From Actinomycetota bacterium (GTDB taxonomy: Bacteria; Actinomycetota; Thermoleophilia; RBG-16-64-13): DNA of 64,000 nt. Under the pieces are notes generated by a model. That model saw only the letters and a list, made by a program, of their open reading frames with translations. It ran no database searches and was not told where the DNA came from. The stretch is from NCBI GenBank assembly GCA_016278725.1, contig JADQBG010000001.1, positions 131,414-195,413 of the forward strand, in the 5' to 3' direction. Below, one piece after another: positions 8,013 through 16,535 of this stretch (positions within the stretch are counted from its first letter, which is position 1; every line of letters begins with the position of its first letter). The translations under genes and the position numbers were made by a program.

Positions 8013-8055
8013 AGCCTGCCCGGGAGGCCAGGCTCAAAAACCCCCGACCGGGGGG
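8013..8055 (+). terminator. Hairpins after the heliorhodopsin gene
   Basis: AGCCTG (8013-8018) pairs with CAGGCT (8029-8034). After a CAAAAA stretch, five C at 8041-8045 pair with the G run at 8050-8055. There is no clear T-run, so termination is plausible rather than certain. Confidence 0.4.
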
Positions 8056-8154
8056 TGACTGGTCAGCCCATTCGCAGGGCGTACGGCGAAGACATCGAGC
8101 TTAGTCTGGCACTGTCACAGTCAGACGTAACCCGAGAATTTTGGGGGAAGCCCG

Positions 8155-10434
8155 ATGTCGAGATTCAAACTGGAAAACATAGGCCGCACGGCGGCCCGCC
8201 ATCCCTGGCGCACCATGGGAAGTTGGTTGCTCCTGGTGGTGGTGGCGGTGGTGTTGAACGCCACCCTTTTGGGTGACGCCCTCACCGCGACCGGGAACTT
8301 CACCGACGAACCCGAGTCGCTTCAAGCGGCCAAGCTCGTAGAAGAGATACACGGTCCGGAGCAGGTGAGCGAGATGGTGATCGTGCGGTCGGAGAAGATG
8401 ACCGTCGACCACCCGGGGTTCGCCGCCTACGTCGAGCAACTGGCGGCCAACTTCGCCTCCCTGGGGCCCGATGTCGTAGACGGGGTCATGACCTTTGCCC
8501 AGACGAACGACCCCAGCCTGGTCTCGGCGGACCGGCACGCCACCCTGATCCCCGTGATTCTGGCGGGTGACGCCGATCAGGCGTTGGCCAACGTGGACCC
8601 GCTCATCGAGATGGCGCGGGGTGCGGACGGCAAGGGCGGCTATCAGGTGCTCATCGCGGGCGGGGCCAGCATCGGTGAGGACTTCATGAAGATCGCCGAG
8701 CAGGACGCCCTGACCGGGGAGACCATCGGCGTCGGCGTTGCCCTGCTCATCCTGGTAGCCGTCTTCGGCGCTTTGGTCGCCGCGGCAGTACCCGTGATCC
8801 TCGCGGCCATCAGCGTGATCGTCGCCCTGGGCGGGACGGCGCTGATCGGGCAGAAGTGGGACCTGGCCTTCACCGTCACCAATGTGATCACGATGATGGG
8901 CCTGGCCGTCGGTATCGACTACTCCTTGTTCATCCTTTCGCGCTTTCGCGAGGAGCGCCTGCGCGGACTCGAAAAGTACGACGCCATCGCCCGGGCTCAA
9001 GGCACCGCCGGCCGCGCCGTGCTCTTCAGCGGCATGACCGTGATGGTGGCCATGACCGGACTCTTCTTCATGCCTTCCACGGTCTTCCGCAGCCTTTCTG
9101 TCGGCTCGGTGCTCGTGGTCGGCGTGGCCATCCTCGCCGCGCTCTCCCTGCTGCCCGCACTGCTCGGCCTGCTGGGCGACCGCATCAATGCCGTGCAGCC
9201 CGCGGCTCTCTTTCGCCGGTTGCTGCGGCGCGGCTCGAGAAGTTCAGCGGTACAAGAAACGCAGCCCGGCTTCGGTCTTGCTGCTGCGGAAAGACATAGC
9301 TTCTGGGACAAGGTGACCCACGCGGTTATGGCGCGGCCGGTGATCAGCCTGCTGGTGGCGGTCATCCCGCTGGCCCTCGCCGCTTCCTTCTACTTCGACC
9401 TGAATCCGGGCACCTCGGGCGCCTCCACCCTTCCCGAAAGCGCGCCCACCAAGGCCGCATTCGACATGCTCGACCGCGACTTCTCCTTCGGGCAGATGGC
9501 TCCGGTCGAAGTGGTCATCGACGGCGACCCCACCGCGCCGCAGACCGCCGCCGCCATCAAGCGGCTGCAGGAATCCCTGGCCGCCGACGATGCCTTCGCC
9601 GTCGCTGGTGAACTCGAGGTCGCATCCCGCGGGGATCTGGGATTGCTCAGTCTGGGATTGTTGATGGACCCCAACTCAGAGCAGGCCGAAAACGCCGTGC
9701 GCCGCCTGCGCGCCGAGCACGTCGCCGAGGCCTTTGCCGGTACTGAGGTCCCGGTCCTGGTCGGCGGGGCGACCGCGCTCAACGTGGACTTCTTCGCCAC
9801 GGTGAACACCTACACGCCCTACATCTTCGCCTTTGTGCTGGGACTGAGCTTCGTGCTTCTGATGATGGTCTTCCGCAGCCTGGTCGTTCCGGTAAAAGCC
9901 ATTCTGATGAACCTGCTCAGCGTGGGCGCCGCCTACGGCATGCTGGTGCTGGTCTTCCAGAAGGGCATCGGCGCCGATCTGCTCGGCTTTCAGCAGACTC
10001 CGCGGATCGAGGCCTGGCTGCCCATCTTCCTATTCTCGATACTCTTCGGGCTCTCCATGGACTACCACGTGCTGCTCCTCAGCCGTATCCGGGAGCGCTA
10101 CGACGAGTGCGGCAACAACACCGAGGCGGTGGCCTTTGGACTGCGCTCCACGGCGGGCCTCATCACCGGCGCAGCGGTCATCATGGTCGCGGTGTTCGGT
10201 GGATTCGCAGCCGGCGACCTGGTGATGTTCCAGCAGATGGGCTTCGGACTCGCCGTCGCGGTGCTCTTGGACGCGACCATCGTCCGCTCGGTGCTCGTGC
10301 CGGCATCGATGAAACTCCTGGGCTCGGCCAACTGGTGGCTGCCCCGTCCACTCGGCTGGCTGCCCGATCTGCGTGTGGAGGCACAGGATAAGCAACTGCA
10401 ACCGGCCTACGTGCGGGAGCGTCAGCCGTCCTAG
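8155..10434 (+). CDS. MMPL family RND transporter
   Basis: A 759-residue membrane protein; ATG 8155 follows GGGGGAAG. It has the duplicated RND plan: one TM helix, a large outer loop (residues about 45-185), five to six TM helices, a second outer loop (about 400-540) and another TM cluster. The motif GLAVGIDYSLFILSRFREERLRG and its second-half copy GLSMDYHVLLLSRIRERYDE hold the charged residues typical of proton-driven MmpL/YdfJ proteins. These export lipids or hydrophobic compounds. The substrate is unknown. It lies after the heliorhodopsin and before two strong hairpins, so it may be its own transcription unit. Confidence 0.92.
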   Translation: MSRFKLENIGRTAARHPWRTMGSWLLLVVVAVVLNATLLGDALTATGNFTDEPESLQAAKLVEEIHGPEQVSEMVIVRSEKMTVDHPGFAAYVEQLAANFASLGPDVVDGVMTFAQTNDPSLVSADRHATLIPVILAGDADQALANVDPLIEMARGADGKGGYQVLIAGGASIGEDFMKIAEQDALTGETIGVGVALLILVAVFGALVAAAVPVILAAISVIVALGGTALIGQKWDLAFTVTNVITMMGLAVGIDYSLFILSRFREERLRGLEKYDAIARAQGTAGRAVLFSGMTVMVAMTGLFFMPSTVFRSLSVGSVLVVGVAILAALSLLPALLGLLGDRINAVQPAALFRRLLRRGSRSSAVQETQPGFGLAAAERHSFWDKVTHAVMARPVISLLVAVIPLALAASFYFDLNPGTSGASTLPESAPTKAAFDMLDRDFSFGQMAPVEVVIDGDPTAPQTAAAIKRLQESLAADDAFAVAGELEVASRGDLGLLSLGLLMDPNSEQAENAVRRLRAEHVAEAFAGTEVPVLVGGATALNVDFFATVNTYTPYIFAFVLGLSFVLLMMVFRSLVVPVKAILMNLLSVGAAYGMLVLVFQKGIGADLLGFQQTPRIEAWLPIFLFSILFGLSMDYHVLLLSRIRERYDECGNNTEAVAFGLRSTAGLITGAAVIMVAVFGGFAAGDLVMFQQMGFGLAVAVLLDATIVRSVLVPASMKLLGSANWWLPRPLGWLPDLRVEAQDKQLQPAYVRERQPS

Positions 10435-10446
10435 GAAATCCTCCCT

Positions 10447-10480
10447 GGGGGCGCGGGTGTCCCGCGGCCGCCGCGCCCCC
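10447..10480 (+). terminator. GC-rich hairpin after the MMPL gene
   Basis: GGGGGCGCGG at 10447-10456 pairs perfectly with CCGCGCCCCC at 10471-10480. No T-run follows; it may act together with the stronger hairpin 20 nt further on. Confidence 0.4.
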
Positions 10481-10500
10481 GAAATTGACAGGCCTCCCAT

Positions 10501-10540
10501 CCCGGGTAGCCGCCTCATCCGAGGCGGCTACCCGGGTTTT
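10501..10540 (+). terminator. Rho-independent terminator with a 16-bp perfect stem
   Basis: The two 16-nt arms (10501-10516 and 10521-10536) are perfectly complementary around an ATCC loop, and TTTT follows. This should end the MMPL transcript. It stops only 32 nt before the next start codon. Confidence 0.85.
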
Positions 10541-10572
10541 GATGGCACGGAGAAGCGGAAGTAGGAGATGAG

Positions 10573-11649
10573 ATGAACGCGATCGATTTCGAGAGAACTC
10601 TCAAAGCCCCCTTCCGCGATGCGGAGTGGATCACCAAGGCCCTGCTGGGATTGGTGTTCGTGGTGCTCGGAGTCACTTTTCCCGCGGTGGTCGGCGCGGG
10701 CTTGGAATACATCAAGAAGGTGCGCCGGGGTGACGACACCCTGCCGGACTGGAGCGACTTCGGCACGCAATGGATTCGCGGTTTGCTCGTACTGCTCGGC
10801 GCCTTCGTCTACTCGCTGCCCATGATCCTGCTGGCCTTTGTCTTCGTTATCCCGGTGGCCTTCGCCGCCATCTTCGGTAGTGGCGACGCCGCCGGGGCGT
10901 TTGGCTTGGTGCTGCTCCTGCTCTACATATTCCTCGCCACGATATACGGCATCCTGCTCTCCGTTTTCTATCTGGCCGCGGTCACCCATTATGCGATGGA
11001 AGACCGCTTCACGGCGCTCTTCGAGGTGCGGCAGATTTGGCGGAAGATCCGCTGGGACAATTCTTACTGGGTGGCCTGGTTGTTCACCCTGGCGATCTCG
11101 ATCCTGGGCTCGGTGCTGAACACGGCGCTTGCCGCGACGGTGATCGGGATTCTGCTGATTCCCGCCGTTGCCTACCTGCAGGTGATGATGACCGCGCACC
11201 TCTTTGGTCAGTGGGCAGGGGTGGTCTACCCGCTAGAGCCCGCGCCGGCCGCGACGGCCGCGGCGGATGGCACTGTGCCGGTTGCCACGGCGCCCGCTGT
11301 TGCCGCGCCCGGTGTTGTCGATGGCCAAGTGACCCCTGCGGCCGCCGCTGCGGAGAGGCCGTCTGATATCGGCGGCGAGCCAGTTATTGCCGGTCCCCTG
11401 GAGAAGCCCCTCGAGGGTGCCGGCGAGAGTGCCGCCGAAAGCGCCGCCCGGAGCCCTGCGGAAGAATCGCCAGAAGACCCCGCACAGGAGCCCCCACAAG
11501 AGTCCCAACAAGAGCCCGCACAGGAGCCCGCACAAGGGCACGAGGTAGAGCCCACCGAAGAACCGCCGGGAGAAGCGGGGGAGGACCCCGGGGACGAACC
11601 GCCGGAAGAGCCGAGGGAAGATCCCACCCAAAACCCGGCGGCGCCGTAA
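10573..11649 (+). CDS. DUF4013 membrane protein with Pro/Glu/Gln-rich tail
   Basis: A 358-residue protein; ATG 10573 follows TAGGAGATGAG. Residues 1-215 match the DUF4013 plan: FRDAEWITKALLG, then a GLEYIKKVRRGDDTLPDW turn and four to five TM helices. From about 220 to the end there is no membrane segment. That part is first Ala/Val/Pro-rich, then a low-complexity acidic tail with repeats such as QEPAQEP and EEPPGEAGEDPGDEPPEE. DUF4013 function is unknown. A terminator sits 32 nt upstream, so its promoter is either very close to the start or it depends on read-through. Confidence 0.8.
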   Translation: MNAIDFERTLKAPFRDAEWITKALLGLVFVVLGVTFPAVVGAGLEYIKKVRRGDDTLPDWSDFGTQWIRGLLVLLGAFVYSLPMILLAFVFVIPVAFAAIFGSGDAAGAFGLVLLLLYIFLATIYGILLSVFYLAAVTHYAMEDRFTALFEVRQIWRKIRWDNSYWVAWLFTLAISILGSVLNTALAATVIGILLIPAVAYLQVMMTAHLFGQWAGVVYPLEPAPAATAAADGTVPVATAPAVAAPGVVDGQVTPAAAAAERPSDIGGEPVIAGPLEKPLEGAGESAAESAARSPAEESPEDPAQEPPQESQQEPAQEPAQGHEVEPTEEPPGEAGEDPGDEPPEEPREDPTQNPAAP

Positions 11650-11667
11650 AGGGCGCGATCTAGTCCC

Positions 11668-12318
11668 CTAGTCGGCCGCCTGGTTCTCCTCGGGCCCAGA
11701 CAAGGGCAGATACTCGCTGGCGAGGGAGCTCATCAGTTCCTGCCAGGTGCGCGTCACCTGCCGGGCGGCCTCGCTCTCGGAGCCGGTCTGCCCCTCGCCC
11801 TCGGTGAAGAGCATCAACTCGAGTCCCTCGCGGGGATGCCCGAGGTCCGCGATCAGCAGGCGGAGGGTGCCCAACGGATCCGGGAATTGCCTGCGGTTCT
11901 GCCAGAGGGCGGTCAGCCCGAGATAGAGCCAGAGCCTGCGTGGGTCCCTGCTGCGCCTAGGGCCTTCCCCGGTTATTGTGCCCAAGCCGGCTTCTGGGTC
12001 GGCGGCCGCCCTGGTCTCGCCCCCCGCCTCCGTCTCGGCGGCGCCCCCCGCCTCCGCCTCGGCGGCGGCTTCGAGGAGTGGGGGAGCCCGATCGTAGTCG
12101 GCGGGGAGCAGCAAGACGAGTTGTTCCTCGGCGTCCGACCCGGTGAGGCCGGCGCGGTAACGGGCGGTGGCGATTTCGACCACCTCGGCGGCCCCGAGCC
12201 AGCCGAGGGCAAAGCCCGCCGCGGTTTCGCGCATGTCGGGGGTGGCGTGGGCCAGGACGAACTCCGCGGAGAGCTCGAGGATCACCCGACCACAAGGACG
12301 TTCATTCGGTGAAGCCAA
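11668..12318 (-). CDS. Hypothetical protein, weak resemblance to DUF2247
   Basis: A 216-residue soluble protein. TTG 12318 is chosen because GGAGGGGCGG precedes it. An N-terminal helical part ends in LVLLLPADYDRAPPLLEAA. It is followed by an Ala/Glu/Gly-rich linker (about residues 80-115), then RRLWLYLGLTALWQNRRQFPDPLGTLRLLIADLGHP. That last block has the spacing of the DUF2247 family (WLYL, NR, DPL, D-x-x-P), but this is pattern memory only. It is convergent with the DUF4013 gene (18 nt between stops). No function can be assigned. Confidence 0.55.
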   Translation of the reverse strand: MASPNERPCGRVILELSAEFVLAHATPDMRETAAGFALGWLGAAEVVEIATARYRAGLTGSDAEEQLVLLLPADYDRAPPLLEAAAEAEAGGAAETEAGGETRAAADPEAGLGTITGEGPRRSRDPRRLWLYLGLTALWQNRRQFPDPLGTLRLLIADLGHPREGLELMLFTEGEGQTGSESEAARQVTRTWQELMSSLASEYLPLSGPEENQAAD

Positions 12319-12454
12319 CTTTCCGCCCCTCCTTGGTCGCGCGGACGGCAGGAACACGAGAGTCAGTCAGCTACCCCGAAGGTTGCGCTCCTAGACGCAA
12401 AGCAACGATGGGCAATCAGGCGGGGCGGGGCCCCTCGCGAACCGGCCCCGAGAG

Positions 12455-13702
12455 CTACTCGGGGGCGAGTGTGCGATTGAAGAAGCCGACGACGCGCTCC
12501 TCGTACTCCCGGGGCTCAGCTTTCAGCCCTCCGGTGTGGGTGGCGCCGGGGATCTCCCAGATCTCTTTAGGTTCGGCGGCCGCCTCGAAGTAGGGAGGAT
12601 TCAGTACTTTCTCCATGCCCTGACCTTTCTCTCCGTACAGCAGAAAGACGGCCCGGGGCGAGATGTCGGCGATGTGCTCGTCGAGGGCAGGCGGAGGAGC
12701 GTCCCCGCTAAGCACCGCGGTGGCGGCGGTCAGGATCGCATCCTGGGGCCATTGCAGAGCGAGCTCCACCGGGTGAGGACCTTCGCGCACCAGACTCTCC
12801 CGCACGGAGCGAAGGCCCGCTCCCTCGGAGACCACCGCGGCCAGGCCTTGGTTGTCGGCGGCGGCCTCGAGCATCAACTCGCCGCAAACGGATAGCCCCA
12901 GTCCGCCAATGCGTCCGTCCTCGAGTTCCGGTCGCTGCTGCAGGTAGGCGACGGCGGCATCGAGGTCCCCGGCCGAGCCCCAGCCGAACATGTTGGGATC
13001 TCCCTGGCTCTCTTCGTAGCCGCGCATGTCCACCAAGAGCACCCCATAGCCGTGTTTCGCGAGCATGCGGGCGTGCTCGCTGGTGCCGATTCGGGGGAAG
13101 GTGATTACGGCGGCTCCATTTTGCGAGGGCACGTACCAGGCGCTCAGCTCGAGCCCGTCGGCAGTGGTGAAGGTAACCTCCTCGTGCGCGATGCCCAACT
13201 GCCCGGGATCGAGTTCAGCGCGGGGACGCTGAGTGGCCACAAGGGACATCCCCACCGGCATGACCAGATAGTAGAGTGCGGCGAGCGCGGCCAGGGCATA
13301 TAGCCCGCGGCGAAGGTAGCGGTGGCCTTCCCGCCTGCGGGAGCGCCAGAGAGTCCAACCCCCCAGTCCGACGAGCGTCAGTCCCGCCGGCAGCTGAAGC
13401 AGGCCGGTCCAGTCGTCGCCCGCGGGGCCGCCGACGCGGGCGTCGCTCAGAGCAAGCCAGCCCCCGGTCAGGGCGAGCGCCCCGAAAACCAGGGCGAGCG
13501 AAGAGCGCGGCCCTGCACCGAGCCGCGGATAGAGAACGATCCCGAGACCGGCGACGGCCAGGCTCACGGCGATCGCCGACAGATGATCGACCGGGGAGAC
13601 ACCGGGCTCGAGGAGCACCGCTTGATCCACCAGAATGTGGAGGGCGACCGTCCCCGTGGCTGCGGCAAAAACCCCCGCTGCGGATATCTTCCTCAGGTTC
13701 AC
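12455..13702 (-). CDS. Membrane-anchored alpha/beta hydrolase
   Basis: About 415 residues from GTG 13702, which follows GAGGGGAG. Four to five TM helices occupy residues 1-160. A hydrolase domain follows: TTADGLELSAWYVPSQNG, VLLVDMRGYEESQG, nucleophile elbow GLGLSVCGE, and the late GATHTGGL histidine. The elbow reads G-L-S-V-C-G rather than the usual G-x-S-x-G-G. The Asp before the final His is probably in the YGEKGQGME region. The substrate is unknown; family relatives act on esters or peptides at the membrane. An upstream frame to 13798 exists but lacks a convincing start. Confidence 0.78.
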   Translation of the reverse strand: MNLRKISAAGVFAAATGTVALHILVDQAVLLEPGVSPVDHLSAIAVSLAVAGLGIVLYPRLGAGPRSSLALVFGALALTGGWLALSDARVGGPAGDDWTGLLQLPAGLTLVGLGGWTLWRSRRREGHRYLRRGLYALAALAALYYLVMPVGMSLVATQRPRAELDPGQLGIAHEEVTFTTADGLELSAWYVPSQNGAAVITFPRIGTSEHARMLAKHGYGVLLVDMRGYEESQGDPNMFGWGSAGDLDAAVAYLQQRPELEDGRIGGLGLSVCGELMLEAAADNQGLAAVVSEGAGLRSVRESLVREGPHPVELALQWPQDAILTAATAVLSGDAPPPALDEHIADISPRAVFLLYGEKGQGMEKVLNPPYFEAAAEPKEIWEIPGATHTGGLKAEPREYEERVVGFFNRTLAPE

Positions 13703-13883
13703 GGCATCTCCCCTCGCGATATTGACCGACCGCAGTTCGATGATATTGGAGAGCGGTGGCGGACTGACCGGTCCGCAGCAGGGTTCGTCACTGGTCAATG
13801 GGAGAGTTCACCCCGAATCGAAACCCCCCGCGGCTCGTGTACGATTGAGGGGTGTGATTGCGTCCGCATGGGGGGAGGACCGC

Positions 13884-14390
13884 GTGGTCAAAGATCTCGG
13901 TCAGCGAATTGCCGTCTGGGAAGCCGGAGCGGCCGAACGAGGGGTGGCGCTGCGCGCGGTTTCCATCGCTGAGGTGGTCTTCGATCCCCGGACCGTGCTC
14001 AAATGCCAGTTTGGCTGCCCGGCTTGGGGACGGCGGTGGACCTGCGGGGCGGACGCCTGGGGCCCCGATCGGCTGATTCCGCTGCTCAGCGCCTACGCGA
14101 ACGTGCTGATCCTCAACAGCACCGATCTCGAAGCGGTGACTGCAGAGGCGCTCGCCATCGAGCGGGCGGCCACGGTCAGCGGCTTTCCCTTCGCCCTCGC
14201 GGTCGCGGTTACGCTTTGCTCGACCTGCGGGGCCTGCACCTATCCGGACGGCGCCTGCCGCAAATCGGATGAGCTGCGGCCGGAGTCGGCAATGGCCGGT
14301 ATCCATACGCTGGAAACGCTCCGGCGCTTGGGCATCGAGACGCAGAGTGAAGCCGGGTGGCTGCGGACGAGTTACGTCTTCCTGGACTGA
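13884..14390 (+). CDS. DUF2284 cysteine-rich metal-binding protein
   Basis: A 168-residue protein; GTG 13884 follows GGGGGAGGA. Cys41, Cys45 and Cys54 (KCQFGCPAWGRRWTC) and a second cluster CSTCGACTYPDGACRKSDELRPE match DUF2284, a family predicted to bind metal or an iron-sulfur cluster. Function is unknown. DUF2284 proteins are common in anaerobes, often near redox genes; here the neighbours are a hydrolase (divergent) and an ABC-2 exporter (convergent), which give no clue. The frame extends upstream to 13635 but overlaps the hydrolase start and lacks family features there. Confidence 0.8.
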   Translation: MVKDLGQRIAVWEAGAAERGVALRAVSIAEVVFDPRTVLKCQFGCPAWGRRWTCGADAWGPDRLIPLLSAYANVLILNSTDLEAVTAEALAIERAATVSGFPFALAVAVTLCSTCGACTYPDGACRKSDELRPESAMAGIHTLETLRRLGIETQSEAGWLRTSYVFLD

Positions 14391-14466
14391 ATGCGGGGCG
14401 GGACGGGCGAGGCCTTTGCCTTGCGGCTCCGCTCAGGGCTCGCCGCTCCGCCGGGGACCGCTCGGG

Positions 14467-15264
14467 TCAGGGCTTGAGGCGCCAGCCGCGGGAAAGGAGC
14501 ATCACCGCCAAGGCGAAGAGGCCCGCTGCGACCGCCGTGGCCACCATCAGCGACGCCGCCACGCTCGACTCGTGGAAACCGGTGAAGCCGGCCCGCGCCG
14601 CATCGACCAGGTAGTAGATGGGGTCTAGGCGGGTCAAGGTGGCCCACGGCTGGGGCAGGTTGCCCACGGCGTAGAAGACGCCTCCCACCAGGGCGAGCGG
14701 GGCGATGATGAGGTTCGCCACCAACGAAAACTGGTCGAAGGTCTCGGCCCAAATGCCGGCCACGATGCCCAGCGAGGCAAAGACCAGCCCGGTGAGGGTC
14801 AGAGCCAGCAAGGCCAAGGGCGGATTGACGACTCCGCCGGCGAAGGCGCTTCCCACCAGGACCACGATCCCGGCGGTGACCGTGGCGCGCAGTAGCCCGC
14901 CCGAGAGATATCCGGCGGCCAACTGCCAGGGTCGCAAGGGGCTGGTCAGGATGTCCTCGATGTAGCCTTCGCGCTTGGCCTGAAAGATGCTCGTGGCATT
15001 GTTGCCGAAGGACTGATTGGCTACGGTCATCACGACCAGCCCGGGGAGAATGAAGGTCAGGTAAGGCAGACCCTCGATCTGCCTGATGCGGCCGCCCAGG
15101 GCGCCGCCGAAGACCAGCAGGAAGAGGAAGGCGTTGAGCACGGGGGGCAGGATGGTCTGGGTCCACACGATCAGCACGCGCCGGGTTTCCCGGCCGGCCA
15201 GGGCCAGAGTGCCCCGCCACTGCGCCCGGCGAAGGTCGCTTGCTGGGGCGGGTGGGGCGCTCAA
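14467..15264 (-). CDS. ABC-2 type transporter permease
   Basis: A 265-residue membrane protein with six TM helices. Family features include QTILPPVLNAFLFLLVFGG, GLPYLTFILPGLVVMTVANQSF, then QAKREGYIEDILTSPL, the conserved cytoplasmic loop of ABC-2 exporters (DrrB/NodJ group). The start is TTG 15264, overlapping the ATPase stop as TTGA, so the two are translationally coupled. The pair probably exports a drug, lipid or polysaccharide. Confidence 0.9.
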   Translation of the reverse strand: MSAPPAPASDLRRAQWRGTLALAGRETRRVLIVWTQTILPPVLNAFLFLLVFGGALGGRIRQIEGLPYLTFILPGLVVMTVANQSFGNNATSIFQAKREGYIEDILTSPLRPWQLAAGYLSGGLLRATVTAGIVVLVGSAFAGGVVNPPLALLALTLTGLVFASLGIVAGIWAETFDQFSLVANLIIAPLALVGGVFYAVGNLPQPWATLTRLDPIYYLVDAARAGFTGFHESSVAASLMVATAVAAGLFALAVMLLSRGWRLKP

Positions 15265-16004
15265 CGCATTACCTCCAAGTAGGCATCCTCCAACCGCCGC
15301 CGGCCATCGGCGCTACGCACGAGCTCGCGGGTCTCGCCCTCGGCTACGATCAGCCCGTCCCGGATGAAGGCGACCCGCTCGCAGAGCTCTTCGGCTTCTT
15401 CCAGGTAGTGGGTGGTGAGCAGAACCGTGGTCTCCTGCTCTCGGTGCAGCCGGCGCAGGAAACGCCACAGCTCGTGACGCAGCTCGAGATCGACTCCGGC
15501 CGTGGGCTCGTCCAGGATCAGCAGCCGCGGCCGGTGGGCCAGGGCGCGGGCGATGAGCAGGCGCCGCCGCATTCCCCCCGACAAGCGGTCGGGGCGGGTT
15601 CGTGCCTTTCCCCCCAGGTCGAAGGCGTCCAGCAACTCATCGGCCCGTTCGTCGGCCTCGGCCCGCCCCAGGCCAAAGTAGCGGGCGTGGTAGGTGAGCA
15701 CCTCTCTGGTGGTCAGGAAGCGGTCGAGGTGCACCTCCTGGGGAGCCAAGCCGACCAGCATGCGGGCGGCGGCGGCATCGGCCACGGCGTCATGCCCAAA
15801 GACGAAGACATGCCCGGCCCCCGCCCGCACCAGCCCTACCACCACCCCGATCAGGGTGGTCTTCCCGGCGCCGTTGGGGCCGAGCAGCCCAAAAAAGGAG
15901 CCCGCGGGAACCTCGAGCTTGAGCCCGCGAAGAGCATGGACTCCATCTGGGTAGTATTTGTGCAGGTCGGTGACCCGAAGCGCCGGAAGCATGACGCCCA
16001 TCAT
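15261..16004 (-). CDS. ABC transporter ATP-binding protein (DrrA/CcmA type)
   Basis: A 247-residue ATPase from ATG 16004. It has Walker A GPNGAGKTT (about residues 42-50), signature LSGGMRRRL, Walker B LLILDEPTAGVDLELRHELW, and the H-loop TTHYLEEAEEL. HYLEEAEELCERVAFIRDG is typical of ATPases paired with ABC-2 permeases. The stop overlaps the start of the permease by 4 nt. An ATG one codon downstream is equally possible. Confidence 0.92.
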   Translation of the reverse strand: MMGVMLPALRVTDLHKYYPDGVHALRGLKLEVPAGSFFGLLGPNGAGKTTLIGVVVGLVRAGAGHVFVFGHDAVADAAAARMLVGLAPQEVHLDRFLTTREVLTYHARYFGLGRAEADERADELLDAFDLGGKARTRPDRLSGGMRRRLLIARALAHRPRLLILDEPTAGVDLELRHELWRFLRRLHREQETTVLLTTHYLEEAEELCERVAFIRDGLIVAEGETRELVRSADGRRRLEDAYLEVMR

Positions 16005-16144
16005 ACGCGAGGTGGCCTCGTGCGCCCCACACCGCCTGCCGTGCGGGCGTCCGCGTCTCGGCCGGGCACGGGCAGCCTGCGGCCGGTCACGGCCGGCTCC
16101 GGGCACGGGCAGCAGGCCAACGAGTCTATGAAACAGGAGGAGAA

Positions 16145-16438
16145 ATGCCCGCTTACGTGGTTGCTCGTCTATGTATCGAGAACGAAGGAGCCTTCGCCCG
16201 CTACCGGGAAATGGTGGGACCCACCATCGAGGCCTACGGGGGCCGGTATCTGGTGAGAGGGAACCGTTTTGAGGTGGTGGAAGGATCCGATCGGGTCGAC
16301 CGGATTGTCATCTTGGAGTTTCCCGACTTCGAGACCGCGAAGCGCTGGCACGAGTCCGATCAGTACGAGCCGGTGAAGGCACTGCGGGAAAGCTGCGCCG
16401 AGACCCAGATGATCATCGCTGAGGGACTGGGTAGTTAG
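16145..16438 (+). CDS. DUF1330 family protein
   Basis: A 97-residue ferredoxin-like alpha/beta-barrel protein; ATG 16145 follows AGGAGGAGAA. It has the DUF1330 pattern: Y-x-x-x-R-x-x-I-x-N at the start, a YREMVGPTIEAYGGRYLVRGN block, then RIVILEFPDFETAKRWHESDQYEPVKALR. The biochemical function of the family is unknown. It stands alone between the divergent ABC-2 pair and a promoter at about 16470. Confidence 0.9.
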   Translation: MPAYVVARLCIENEGAFARYREMVGPTIEAYGGRYLVRGNRFEVVEGSDRVDRIVILEFPDFETAKRWHESDQYEPVKALRESCAETQMIIAEGLGS

Positions 16439-16469
16439 CCGGCCTAAATAAAACCTAATGCCTGTCTCA

Positions 16470-16497
16470 TTGGCGCCTTAAAGCCCGGTTGGACAAT
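16470..16497 (+). promoter_or_regulatory. Candidate promoter of the Gln/Arg-rich secreted protein
   Basis: TTGGCG (16470-16475) and GACAAT (16492-16497) are separated by 16 nt, 39 nt before the start codon at 16536. Confidence 0.4.
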
Positions 16498-16535
16498 GGA
16501 GTTGCAGACGAAGTTGTCAGACCGAGGAGGCCGCC

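Noticed and set aside
8111-8121. ACTGTCACAGT palindrome before the MMPL gene as a repressor site
   Set aside because: The repeat is only 5 bp per arm, with no regulator gene next to it; too short to claim as an operator.
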